From NCBI RefSeq assembly GCF_000943565.1, contig NZ_JTDW01000005.1, positions 1 through 64,000 of the forward strand: a DNA stretch of 64,000 nt, read 5' to 3'. The translations under genes were made by a program, and so were the position numbers. The notes under the pieces were generated by a model. That model did no database searches and was not told where the DNA came from. It saw only the letters and a program-made list of their open reading frames with translations. This document shows, piece after piece, positions 44,415-52,114 of this stretch (position 1 is the stretch's first letter; every line of letters begins with the position of its first letter). Origin of the DNA: Neotamlana sedimentorum (lineage in GTDB: Bacteria > Bacteroidota > Bacteroidia > Flavobacteriales > Flavobacteriaceae).

Positions 44415-46922
44415 TTATCGTAATAAACTAAAATGACCTCGGTAAGTTTTAATATTTCCCGAGGTTTTTTCTATTAATTTGGCAACGAACCAATAATCTG
44501 AATTCGGTAAAAATTCACCTTTAAAAGTACCATCCCAAATGCCAAGTTGTGCATTAAGTTGCTTAATTAGCATACCGTATCTATTATAAATATAAACTGT
44601 CGATTGGTTACTAAAATTATCATCCATACCTTCAACTTTCCATGTATCGTTTAAACCATCATTATTAGGCGTAAAAAATTTAGGAAAACCTAGTATAAAA
44701 ATATCCAAACTAAATACACCACAACCATTTTTATCTCTTACAAAAACTTTGTGTTGTCCTGGTCTCAGATTACTAAAACGGGAAGTATCTTGATAATTAT
44801 TCTCATCATTTATGGCAAACTCGTAATTACCAATGCCCAGTCGATTATTTTCATTATTTATGGTTATACTGTTATTATTTGAGGCTTGTTCAATTGTAAT
44901 ATCAGCTTCAGAAATTATAGCTGCAACCGATTGATTAACCGTGTAATTTACAGGCAAAGATTGACAACCTACTTGCGATGTTGCAACAACAGTATAAGTA
45001 CCACCCGTTTCCGTATTTAATATTTTAGAAGTACTTACAACATCTCCAAACTCGTTTGTCCATTCATAATTAAAATCGCCAGTTGCATTTTCTGTATACA
45101 ACTCCACAGGTCCATCATTTAAGCACAATATGTTCGATTGTTCTACATTAAATTTTGGTTTAGGTTGTACTTTTAACTGTAAATATTCGCCAATACCATA
45201 GCAACCTCCATTACCTTCACTTTCTACTCTAACAAACAATGTTTGCGAAAAACTAATTTCGTTTGTGTAATTATTTTGAGGCAGTATTTCGTTTTCCTCC
45301 AACTGTGCATCGATTAATGTTTTAAAATAATGCACGCTCAAATTTTGGTTTACAGGAAATTGTTGTAAAATGTCTTGTGCTGCTTCGGTTAAATCGAATG
45401 TATAAAAACCATCTGCAATTTGGTCATCACAAACTTCAAAATTATACATATAATCTTCAGGAAAGTTTGTTGTTGAAGTTTCTAAATTAATAGTAGAAAA
45501 CACAGCACAACCATTGTTGTTTAGAATTCTAGCATAAACAGTACTTCCTTCATTATTATTATAAATAATAGAGTTTTCAATGGCATTTATATTTGCATCG
45601 GCATCATTAAAGGACTTAAAAAATGTAATGTCTAGATTACTTGAATTAGCGTTAACAATTATATCAATAGACTCTTCTAAATTAAAGAAAGTAAAACCAT
45701 CGGCAGTACCATCTACATCACAATTTTTAAATACAACTTCGGAATTGTAATTTGGTTCTTCGTTTATAACAGCATTAACTGGTGTTTTAATGCCTTCAAA
45801 ACAATTATTTTCTGAAGCTAAAACGTAATAAACGGTCGTTGTTGCTAAAAGAGGGGTTTCAAAAGTGTTTCCAGTAAAAATTGGAGTTTGGCTTTCTTCA
45901 CTTTCGAACCAATAGACAATTGCAGACTCCAACTCTGAAAATGCCTTTAGTTCTAAAATACCAGTGCCGCATTTAGTACTATCTTCAACATAGCTAATTC
46001 GAGACACATAAATACTTGTACTGGTAGAAATATTAAGTTCTGGATCTCCTGGCATACCACCATATTCAACAATATATCCTTTAGGTTGATAGTCTCCAAC
46101 ATCGTTACCTTCGTTAGATAAATCGTTCCAAGAACCTGGTATCCCAACACCCGGAGATGTTATATGAGCATAATCTTCGTTTCCTACATTATTAGGTTCT
46201 CCGTTATTCCAAAACGCATAATTTGGAGAAGTACCATTTGCTTGTCCGTACCAAAAAACGAGTCCGTTTTCTGGCCCAGTTACCCATTTCCATTCACCTT
46301 CGTTTTCTGCATCACTACCACCAATCCAACCTGCTCCAGCAGCTTGTTCGCCAACTAATTGTGCTTCTTCAACTGTTGTTATTGTTGCCAAATAACCTTG
46401 CAAACCAAAATAAGTACGTGTTTGGGCTAAGTTTTTGGCCTCAGTCCAGGTAACGCCAAGATCATCAATATACTCGTAATAATGATTGGTTGAAGGTAAA
46501 TAATTAGCATCGCCAATGGTTATTGAAAATACTTTATCTCTAGGATTATTACTTGTACTTTTAAAAATAATAGCTTTTGTAGCCTCAATTAAACTAGTAT
46601 AACTAGCAAGCGGAGAATTACTACTTTTTAAAGTTAGCTTTCCTGCATTTACATCCCAAGTTGCCACAATATTTGGATGAGTACCCGATAAAATTAAAAT
46701 ATCGTCATCCATTTCATAACCTTCGGAAATTTGAATATAAAGCGCTTCTATTTCGGTGTCATCGGGGTCGTCAATAGTAAAATCTGTTACAATATTAATT
46801 TCAGAATTTGGGCAATAAGCCTGATTTCCAGTAGCTGTTAAGGTTGGTGCTATATTTTGTGTTCTTGCTATTATTGAAAAACAAAAACAACAAATAATCG
46901 ATAAATTTAGTTTAGAAATCAT
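44415..46922 (-). CDS. C-type-lectin-containing T9SS type B cargo protein
   Basis: An 835-residue exported protein with a signal peptide ending near IIARTQN (about residue 22). A calx/cadherin-like stretch (about 25-135) precedes a C-type lectin-like domain (about 140-290; WTEAKNLAQTR, GWIGGSDAENEGEWKWVTG, FWNNGEPNN, EDYAH). About four beta-sandwich repeats follow with VFKNCDVDGTADGFTFFNLEE-type starts. The last ~85 residues are the gliding motility-associated sorting domain (FTPNNDGLNDTWKVEGM, VYIYNRYGMLI, GTFKGEFLPNSDYWF). It is therefore secreted by the T9SS and probably binds carbohydrate. No PorP/SprF gene is next to it, so it may use one from elsewhere. Confidence 0.9.
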   Translation of the reverse strand: MISKLNLSIICCFCFSIIARTQNIAPTLTATGNQAYCPNSEINIVTDFTIDDPDDTEIEALYIQISEGYEMDDDILILSGTHPNIVATWDVNAGKLTLKSSNSPLASYTSLIEATKAIIFKSTSNNPRDKVFSITIGDANYLPSTNHYYEYIDDLGVTWTEAKNLAQTRTYFGLQGYLATITTVEEAQLVGEQAAGAGWIGGSDAENEGEWKWVTGPENGLVFWYGQANGTSPNYAFWNNGEPNNVGNEDYAHITSPGVGIPGSWNDLSNEGNDVGDYQPKGYIVEYGGMPGDPELNISTSTSIYVSRISYVEDSTKCGTGILELKAFSELESAIVYWFESEESQTPIFTGNTFETPLLATTTVYYVLASENNCFEGIKTPVNAVINEEPNYNSEVVFKNCDVDGTADGFTFFNLEESIDIIVNANSSNLDITFFKSFNDADANINAIENSIIYNNNEGSTVYARILNNNGCAVFSTINLETSTTNFPEDYMYNFEVCDDQIADGFYTFDLTEAAQDILQQFPVNQNLSVHYFKTLIDAQLEENEILPQNNYTNEISFSQTLFVRVESEGNGGCYGIGEYLQLKVQPKPKFNVEQSNILCLNDGPVELYTENATGDFNYEWTNEFGDVVSTSKILNTETGGTYTVVATSQVGCQSLPVNYTVNQSVAAIISEADITIEQASNNNSITINNENNRLGIGNYEFAINDENNYQDTSRFSNLRPGQHKVFVRDKNGCGVFSLDIFILGFPKFFTPNNDGLNDTWKVEGMDDNFSNQSTVYIYNRYGMLIKQLNAQLGIWDGTFKGEFLPNSDYWFVAKLIEKTSGNIKTYRGHFSLLR
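44434..44471 (+). terminator. Terminator of the DUF349 gene, inside the end of the opposite gene
   Basis: ACCTCGG (44436-44442) and CCGAGGT (44459-44465) form a stem with a 16-base AT-rich loop, followed by a run of six T on the plus strand. The hairpin lies within the last codons of the minus-strand T9SS cargo gene that ends at 44415. Confidence 0.65.
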
Positions 46923-47123
46923 TTATAGTTAGTTGGCAACCATTAAAGAAATGAATAAAAACTGAAAAGGCTTTAATATTCCGATGATTTTGAATTTTAT
47001 TCGCTAAAATTCTTTTGAATCTCCAAAACAATTAGAATTACTGAGAACAACAAACACATCAAACAGAAGCAGACTAACAAAACTAACTAGTAACTTATTA
47101 CCTTAAGAATAAGAATGAATAGG

Positions 47124-47897
47124 TTAAAGTAATTTCGCTTCTTCCCAAAATACATCCATTTCGGCTAGAGTCATGTCCTTTAAATTTTTATTTAATTCTT
47201 TAGCTTTATCTTCCAAGTACATAAATCTTGCAGAGAATTTCTTATTGGTACGTTCTAAAGCATTTTCTGGGTTTATTTTTAAAAAACGTGCATAATTAAC
47301 CATCGAAAATAAAACATCTCCAAACTCGCTTTCCATAGCTGTTTTAGTTCCAACTTTAACCTCGGCTTTAAACTCATTTAATTCTTCTTCTACTTTTTCC
47401 CAAACTTGTTCCGGTTTTTCCCAATCAAAACCAACACCAGCTACTTTATCTTGAATCCTATTTGCTTTTACTAAGGCTGGTAAACTTTTAGGCACGCCTT
47501 CAAGAACACTTTTTTTGCCTTCTTTAAGTTTTAAGTTTTCCCAATTTCGTTTTACATCATCTTCGTTTTCAACTTTAACATCGCTATAAATATGTGGATG
47601 TCTATGAATTAATTTATCGCAAATAGTATTGCAAACATCTGCAATATCGAAATCTTTGGTTTCACTACCAATTTTTGAATAAAACACAATATGAAGTAAT
47701 ACATCTCCTAATTCTTTTTTTACTTCGTCCAAGTCATTATCTAAAATGGCATCTCCCAACTCGTAAGTCTCTTCAATAGTTAAATGACGTAATGTTTCCA
47801 TAGTTTGCTTTTTATCCCATGGACATTGTTCACGTAACTCATCCATAATAGTCAATAAACGGTCAAAAGCTTTAAGTTGATGTTCTCTTGAATTCAT
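47124..47897 (-). CDS. mazG: Nucleoside triphosphate pyrophosphohydrolase MazG
   Basis: A 257-residue enzyme with two MazG domains. The first shows CPWDKKQTMETLRHLTIEETYELGDAI with the metal-binding acidic residues and KKELGDVLLHIVFY; the second shows VEEELNEFKAEV and SEFGDVLFSMVNYARFL. MazG hydrolyses (d)NTPs to monophosphates and has been implicated in starvation survival. The length matches the housekeeping form, not a phage MazG. It is 201 bases upstream of the lectin gene on the same strand. Confidence 0.96.
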   Translation of the reverse strand: MNSREHQLKAFDRLLTIMDELREQCPWDKKQTMETLRHLTIEETYELGDAILDNDLDEVKKELGDVLLHIVFYSKIGSETKDFDIADVCNTICDKLIHRHPHIYSDVKVENEDDVKRNWENLKLKEGKKSVLEGVPKSLPALVKANRIQDKVAGVGFDWEKPEQVWEKVEEELNEFKAEVKVGTKTAMESEFGDVLFSMVNYARFLKINPENALERTNKKFSARFMYLEDKAKELNKNLKDMTLAEMDVFWEEAKLL

Positions 47898-48195
47898 AAA
47901 AACAGAAAATTTATTATTACCAGAAAATAATTAATACTTAAATCAAATTTAAGATTATTTAGGGTTTATACCTTAGTTATAAGTTTTATTTTAAGCTACC
48001 TGCTTTTTTGAAAAAATAAACAACTTGTAAACTTTCACTCTTGTATCTCTACTCGTGCAAAAACAAAAATATAAACTTACAAAAACAACATTTAATCTAA
48101 TTTTACAGAATTTAATCGTTAAAATTATTATTTTTTTACTACTTTAGGAATACAACACCGCAAATCATGCAAATGATTTATTAACAGACCAATTA

Positions 48196-48870
48196 ATGAA
48201 ATCAAAATTTGTAATTATATTAACTATTATACTTTATAGTAAAACATTACTTGCACAAGTTGGAATAGGAACTACAACGCCTATGGCAACTTTAGAGATT
48301 AACGGTGACTTAAAAATAAATACAACCACTTTCGAAACAGACGAGCAGGTAATTCGTGATTCTATTTTAGTAATATCACAAGATGGTATTGTAAATAGAA
48401 CAAAGGCTACAAATATTTTAAATGCATCATTACCTACAATGGTAAAAGCGTCTATGTCTGGTGGAGGTAATATTTTACATGTTATTTTATTAGGTGCACC
48501 AGAAACAATTAAATATGATACAGAAACTATTGATAATAATAACGAGTTTGATACCACAACACATACTTTTACAGCTAAACAAGATGGTATTTATGCCGTA
48601 AATGCACAAATTAAAATAAGTTCTTTAATTTCTGTTAGTACAAATTTTGGAATTGGTATATATAAAAATGGTGTGTTAATAGCTGAAGAAGAATATTTAA
48701 ACGTACATACAGGAGCCTTTAGTGTATCATCTCCTATTAGAAAGGTATCTACAGTAATAGATTTAGTTACTGGCGATGAAATAACTTTTAAACTATCTTC
48801 TAGTATCGCAAGCGTTGATTTACTTGGAAACCAAACGGAATCGTTTTTTACAATTTACCAACTTAGATAA
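48196..48870 (+). CDS. Exported C1q/TNF-like protein
   Basis: A 224-residue exported protein with a signal peptide ending at LLAQ (about residue 21). The mature start VGIGTTTPMATLEINGDLKI is the motif often found at the start of flavobacterial tail-fibre-like or surface proteins. The C-terminal half (about 95-224; TFTAKQDGIYAVNAQIKI, GIGIYKNGVLIAEEE, DEITFKLSSS, FFTIYQL) follows a C1q/TNF-like jelly-roll pattern. Such proteins usually form trimers; the role here is unknown. It is an isolated gene flanked by non-coding regions of about 300 bases on each side, the downstream one with a repeat-like element. Confidence 0.7.
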   Translation: MKSKFVIILTIILYSKTLLAQVGIGTTTPMATLEINGDLKINTTTFETDEQVIRDSILVISQDGIVNRTKATNILNASLPTMVKASMSGGGNILHVILLGAPETIKYDTETIDNNNEFDTTTHTFTAKQDGIYAVNAQIKISSLISVSTNFGIGIYKNGVLIAEEEYLNVHTGAFSVSSPIRKVSTVIDLVTGDEITFKLSSSIASVDLLGNQTESFFTIYQLR

Positions 48871-48883
48871 CTTTACACCGCGT

Positions 48884-48953
48884 TAGGGATTGAAACGGCA
48901 TCCTTTTTTGAGGTACGAGAAAAAGATATAGTATAAAGCCCGCCACAATTGTT
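48884..48953 (+). repeat. Interspersed intergenic element (GTTAGGGATTGAAACGGC type)
   Basis: CCGCGTTAGGGATTGAAACG, then GCATCCTTTTTTGAGGTACG and AAAGCCCGCC. From memory, similar sequences recur in intergenic regions of Flavobacteriia. Only one copy is present in this window. The GTTAGGGATTGAAAC part looks like a CRISPR repeat end, but there are no repeats or spacers around it. No coding frame covers it. Confidence 0.5.
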
Positions 48954-49151
48954 TACACTAAAATTAGCTTGATAAAAACATATAAATTTACTTCTTGTTC
49001 TTCAAGTTTTTATTCTACTAAAAAAATTGTGGAACGCCTAAATAACAGTCATTCTCTAATTTTAAGTATTTGGCATTGAATTTGTTTGTAACATTTTAGT
49101 AGTTTTTATTACTAACAAGTAAAACAGGTTTAATTTAAAAGAAAAATAAAA

Positions 49152-49472
49152 ATGATTAGTAAAGGAACATTAATTTTAGGAACACTTATTGGTGCTGGTT
49201 TGGGTGTTTTACTGGCCCCAGATAAAGGTAAAATTACCAGAGATAAATTAAAAAAAGAAGGTGGTAACATTAAGGATAAAATTACTGAAGATTTTACCGA
49301 AGTTACCGAAGATTTAAGCAAAGCTGCAGCTTCTGGAAAAGATAAACTTAAGGAAGATTTAAAAGGTTTTGCAAAAAAAGCTAGTTATAAAACTGAAGAG
49401 GCTATTACTTTTTTAGAAAAACAACTGGCTATTTTAAAAGAAAAAAACAGAAATTTACAGCAAACTAGCTAA
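49152..49472 (+). CDS. YtxH domain-containing small protein
   Basis: A 106-residue protein with one N-terminal hydrophobic helix (GTLILGTLIGAGLGVLLAPDKG) containing the G-rich LAPxxG signature of YtxH, followed by a lysine-rich amphipathic coiled coil to the end. YtxH proteins are small stress-induced membrane proteins of unknown function. It is probably anchored in the inner membrane with the coil in the cytoplasm. It is followed by a bidirectional-looking terminator shared with the aconitase gene. Confidence 0.9.
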   Translation: MISKGTLILGTLIGAGLGVLLAPDKGKITRDKLKKEGGNIKDKITEDFTEVTEDLSKAAASGKDKLKEDLKGFAKKASYKTEEAITFLEKQLAILKEKNRNLQQTS

Positions 49473-49520
49473 GAACTATTTTAAATTTATACTGAAGTTA
49501 ATTCAAGATTAAATGAAAAT

Positions 49521-49554
49521 AAAAAAATCCAACATTTTTAAGTTGGATTTTTTT
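49521..49554. terminator. Bidirectional terminator between the YtxH gene and the aconitase gene
   Basis: AAAAAAATCCAAC / GTTGGATTTTTTT with an eight-base loop. A runs before and T runs after make it functional in both directions. It ends the plus-strand YtxH gene and the minus-strand aconitase gene. Confidence 0.85.
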
Positions 49555-49581
49555 ATTACTGTGGTATTTGCTTTTTAAATA

Positions 49582-51849
49582 TTAAGCATTTTGCTTTTTT
49601 ATTAAATTTAAAGCAGAACCTTCTTTATACCAATCTATTTGGGCTTCGTTATAAGTATGATTTAATTTAATAGTGTCTTTACTACCATCGGCATGAACAA
49701 CCTCTAAGGTTAATTGCTTATCTGGTGCAAACTCATTTAAATCTAAAAAGTTAAAAGTATCATCTTCTTGAATTAAATCGTAATCACTTTCATTCTCAAA
49801 AGTTAGCCCAAGCATACCTTGTTTTTTTAGGTTTGTTTCGTGTATACGTGCAAATGATTTTACAATTACAGCAGCTACACCTAAATGGCGTGGTTGCATA
49901 GCAGCGTGCTCTCTCGAAGAACCTTCACCGTAATTATGGTCGCCAACTACTACAGTTTTAATACCTTCTGCTTTGTAAGCACGTTGTACATCTGGCACAC
50001 CACCATAATCTCCTGTTAATTGGTTTTTAACAAAGTTTGTTTTTTTATTAAATGCATTTACTGCACCTATTAAAGTGTTATTTGCAATATTATCTAAATG
50101 TCCACGGAAACGTAACCAAGGTCCAGCCATACTAATATGGTCGGTTGTACATTTACCAAAGGCTTTTATTAATAGTTTAGCTCCTGTTATAGAGTCTCCT
50201 AAAGGCTCAAAAGGTGTAAGTAATTGAAGTCTTTCAGAATCTGAAGCTACAACAACATCAACATTACTACCATCTTCTTTTGGTGCTAAATAACCGTTTT
50301 CTTTAACCTCGAAGCCTTTTGGAGGTAACTCCCATCCTGTTGGCTCATCAAACATAACCTCTTCACCATCTTCGTTAATTAACTTATCTGTTAACGGGTT
50401 AAAATCTAACTTACCTGAAATGGCAATTGCAGCAGTTAATTCTGGAGATGCAACAAAGGCGTGTGTGTTAGGGTTACCATCGGCACGTTTAGCAAAATTT
50501 CTGTTAAATGAATGCACTATACTATTTTTTGGTGCATTTTTAGGATCGGAATAACGCGCCCACTGACCAATACATGGTCCACAAGCATTAGTAAATATAG
50601 TAGCATCTAAATCTTCAAAAACTTTTAAAATACCATCACGTTCGGCAGTATAGCGTACTTGCTCGGAACCTGGATTAATACCAAATTCTGCTTTAGTTTT
50701 TAATTTTTTATCTAAGGCCTGTTGTGCTATGGATGAAGCTCTAGACAAATCTTCATAAGATGAGTTTGTACAAGAACCTATTAATCCCCATTCTACTTTT
50801 AATGGCCAATCGTTATCTGTAGCTTTTTTAGTCATTTCGCTACCTGCTGGTGTTGAAAGATCTGGTGTAAACGGACCATTTAATAATGGGGTTAATTCTG
50901 ATAAGTTAATTTCAATAACTTGATCGAAATACTGCTCTGGGTTTACATAAACTTCAGGATCGGCAGTTAAATAATCTTTTACTTTATTAGCCGCTTCTGC
51001 TACATCTACTCTATCGGTTGCTTTTAAATAGCGCTCCATAGATTCGTCGTAACCAAAAGTTGAAGTGGTTGCTCCTATTTCTGCTCCCATATTACAAATA
51101 GTACCCTTACCTGTACAAGACATACTTATGGCACCTGGACCAAAATATTCTACAATTGCTCCAGTTCCTCCCTTTACAGTTAATATTTCAGCTACTTTTA
51201 AAATGACATCTTTAGGCGCTGTCCAACCCGATAATTTTCCAGTTAATTTTACACCAATAAGTTTTGGGAATTTAAGTTCCCAAGCCATACCTGCCATTAC
51301 ATCAACTGCATCTGCCCCACCAACTCCAATAGCAACCATACCTAAACCACCAGCATTAACTGTGTGAGAATCCGTACCAATCATCATTCCTCCTGGAAAT
51401 GCATAATTTTCTAAAACTACTTGATGTATAATTCCTGCTCCTGGTTTCCAGAAACCAATACCGTATTTATTTGAAACTGACTCTAAAAAATTAAAAACTT
51501 CACTACTTACACTATTAGCATGCTTTAAATCTTTTGCAGCACCATCTTTTGCTTGTATTAAGTGATCACAATGAACAGTAGTTGGCACTGCTACTTTAGG
51601 TTTACCAGCTTGCATAAATTGCAGTAATGCCATTTGTGCTGTTGCATCTTGGCATGCAATTCTATCCGGTGCAAAATCTACGTAATCTTTACCTCGAACA
51701 AATGCCTTAGAAGGAGTTTTATCCCATAAATGATTGTATAATATTTTTTCTGATAATGTTAAAGGTTTACCAACTATTTCGCGTGCTTTATCTACACGCT
51801 CTGCCATTGTTGAATAAACACCTTTTATCATTTCAATGTCGAATGCCAT
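49582..51849 (-). CDS. acn: Aconitate hydratase (mitochondrial-type AcnA)
   Basis: A 755-residue TCA-cycle enzyme of the mitochondrial/monomeric type that interconverts citrate and isocitrate. Iron-sulfur ligands are seen in SCTNSSYED (cysteine near 359) and CGPCIGQW (near 421 and 424). Other motifs: [22 protein letters not shown], the C-terminal swivel domain with [17 protein letters not shown]. The length is normal for this clade. A second, structurally different aconitase (AcnB type) lies next to it upstream on the same strand; the two are separated by 264 bases, including a terminator, so they are likely independently expressed. Confidence 0.96.
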   Translation of the reverse strand: MAFDIEMIKGVYSTMAERVDKAREIVGKPLTLSEKILYNHLWDKTPSKAFVRGKDYVDFAPDRIACQDATAQMALLQFMQAGKPKVAVPTTVHCDHLIQAKDGAAKDLKHANSVSSEVFNFLESVSNKYGIGFWKPGAGIIHQVVLENYAFPGGMMIGTDSHTVNAGGLGMVAIGVGGADAVDVMAGMAWELKFPKLIGVKLTGKLSGWTAPKDVILKVAEILTVKGGTGAIVEYFGPGAISMSCTGKGTICNMGAEIGATTSTFGYDESMERYLKATDRVDVAEAANKVKDYLTADPEVYVNPEQYFDQVIEINLSELTPLLNGPFTPDLSTPAGSEMTKKATDNDWPLKVEWGLIGSCTNSSYEDLSRASSIAQQALDKKLKTKAEFGINPGSEQVRYTAERDGILKVFEDLDATIFTNACGPCIGQWARYSDPKNAPKNSIVHSFNRNFAKRADGNPNTHAFVASPELTAAIAISGKLDFNPLTDKLINEDGEEVMFDEPTGWELPPKGFEVKENGYLAPKEDGSNVDVVVASDSERLQLLTPFEPLGDSITGAKLLIKAFGKCTTDHISMAGPWLRFRGHLDNIANNTLIGAVNAFNKKTNFVKNQLTGDYGGVPDVQRAYKAEGIKTVVVGDHNYGEGSSREHAAMQPRHLGVAAVIVKSFARIHETNLKKQGMLGLTFENESDYDLIQEDDTFNFLDLNEFAPDKQLTLEVVHADGSKDTIKLNHTYNEAQIDWYKEGSALNLIKKQNA

Positions 51850-52058
51850 ATTATTCTTTTTTTATGATTATGTTTTAAAATTATTAAAAAAAAGTGATAA
51901 GATTGATAGTATAATTAGATATCATTTTAATTTAGATTTGTTATAAGTTAACTACTCGTTGTTTAATAAAAAGCATTATATATAAAACATTTCAACTATT
52001 TAACTTAGCTTAATTTAATAATTTTTAAAAGAAATTTTCATAATAAAAGGTTAATAAA

Positions 52059-52087
52059 AAAAGCTCGAATATAATATTCGAGCTTTT
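52059..52087 (-). terminator. Terminator of the AcnB-type aconitase gene
   Basis: AAAAGCTCGAATA / TATTCGAGCTTTT with a TAA loop, followed on the minus strand by a T run. It lies 28 bases beyond the acnB stop, separating the two aconitase genes. Confidence 0.85.
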
Positions 52088-52114
52088 CAATTTTATACAT
52101 TCTAAACCTTTCTT

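Noticed and set aside
48884-48910. Possible CRISPR repeat (GTTAGGGATTGAAAC)
   Set aside because: Only one copy, with no spacer-repeat periodicity and no cas genes in the window; it is treated as an interspersed element.
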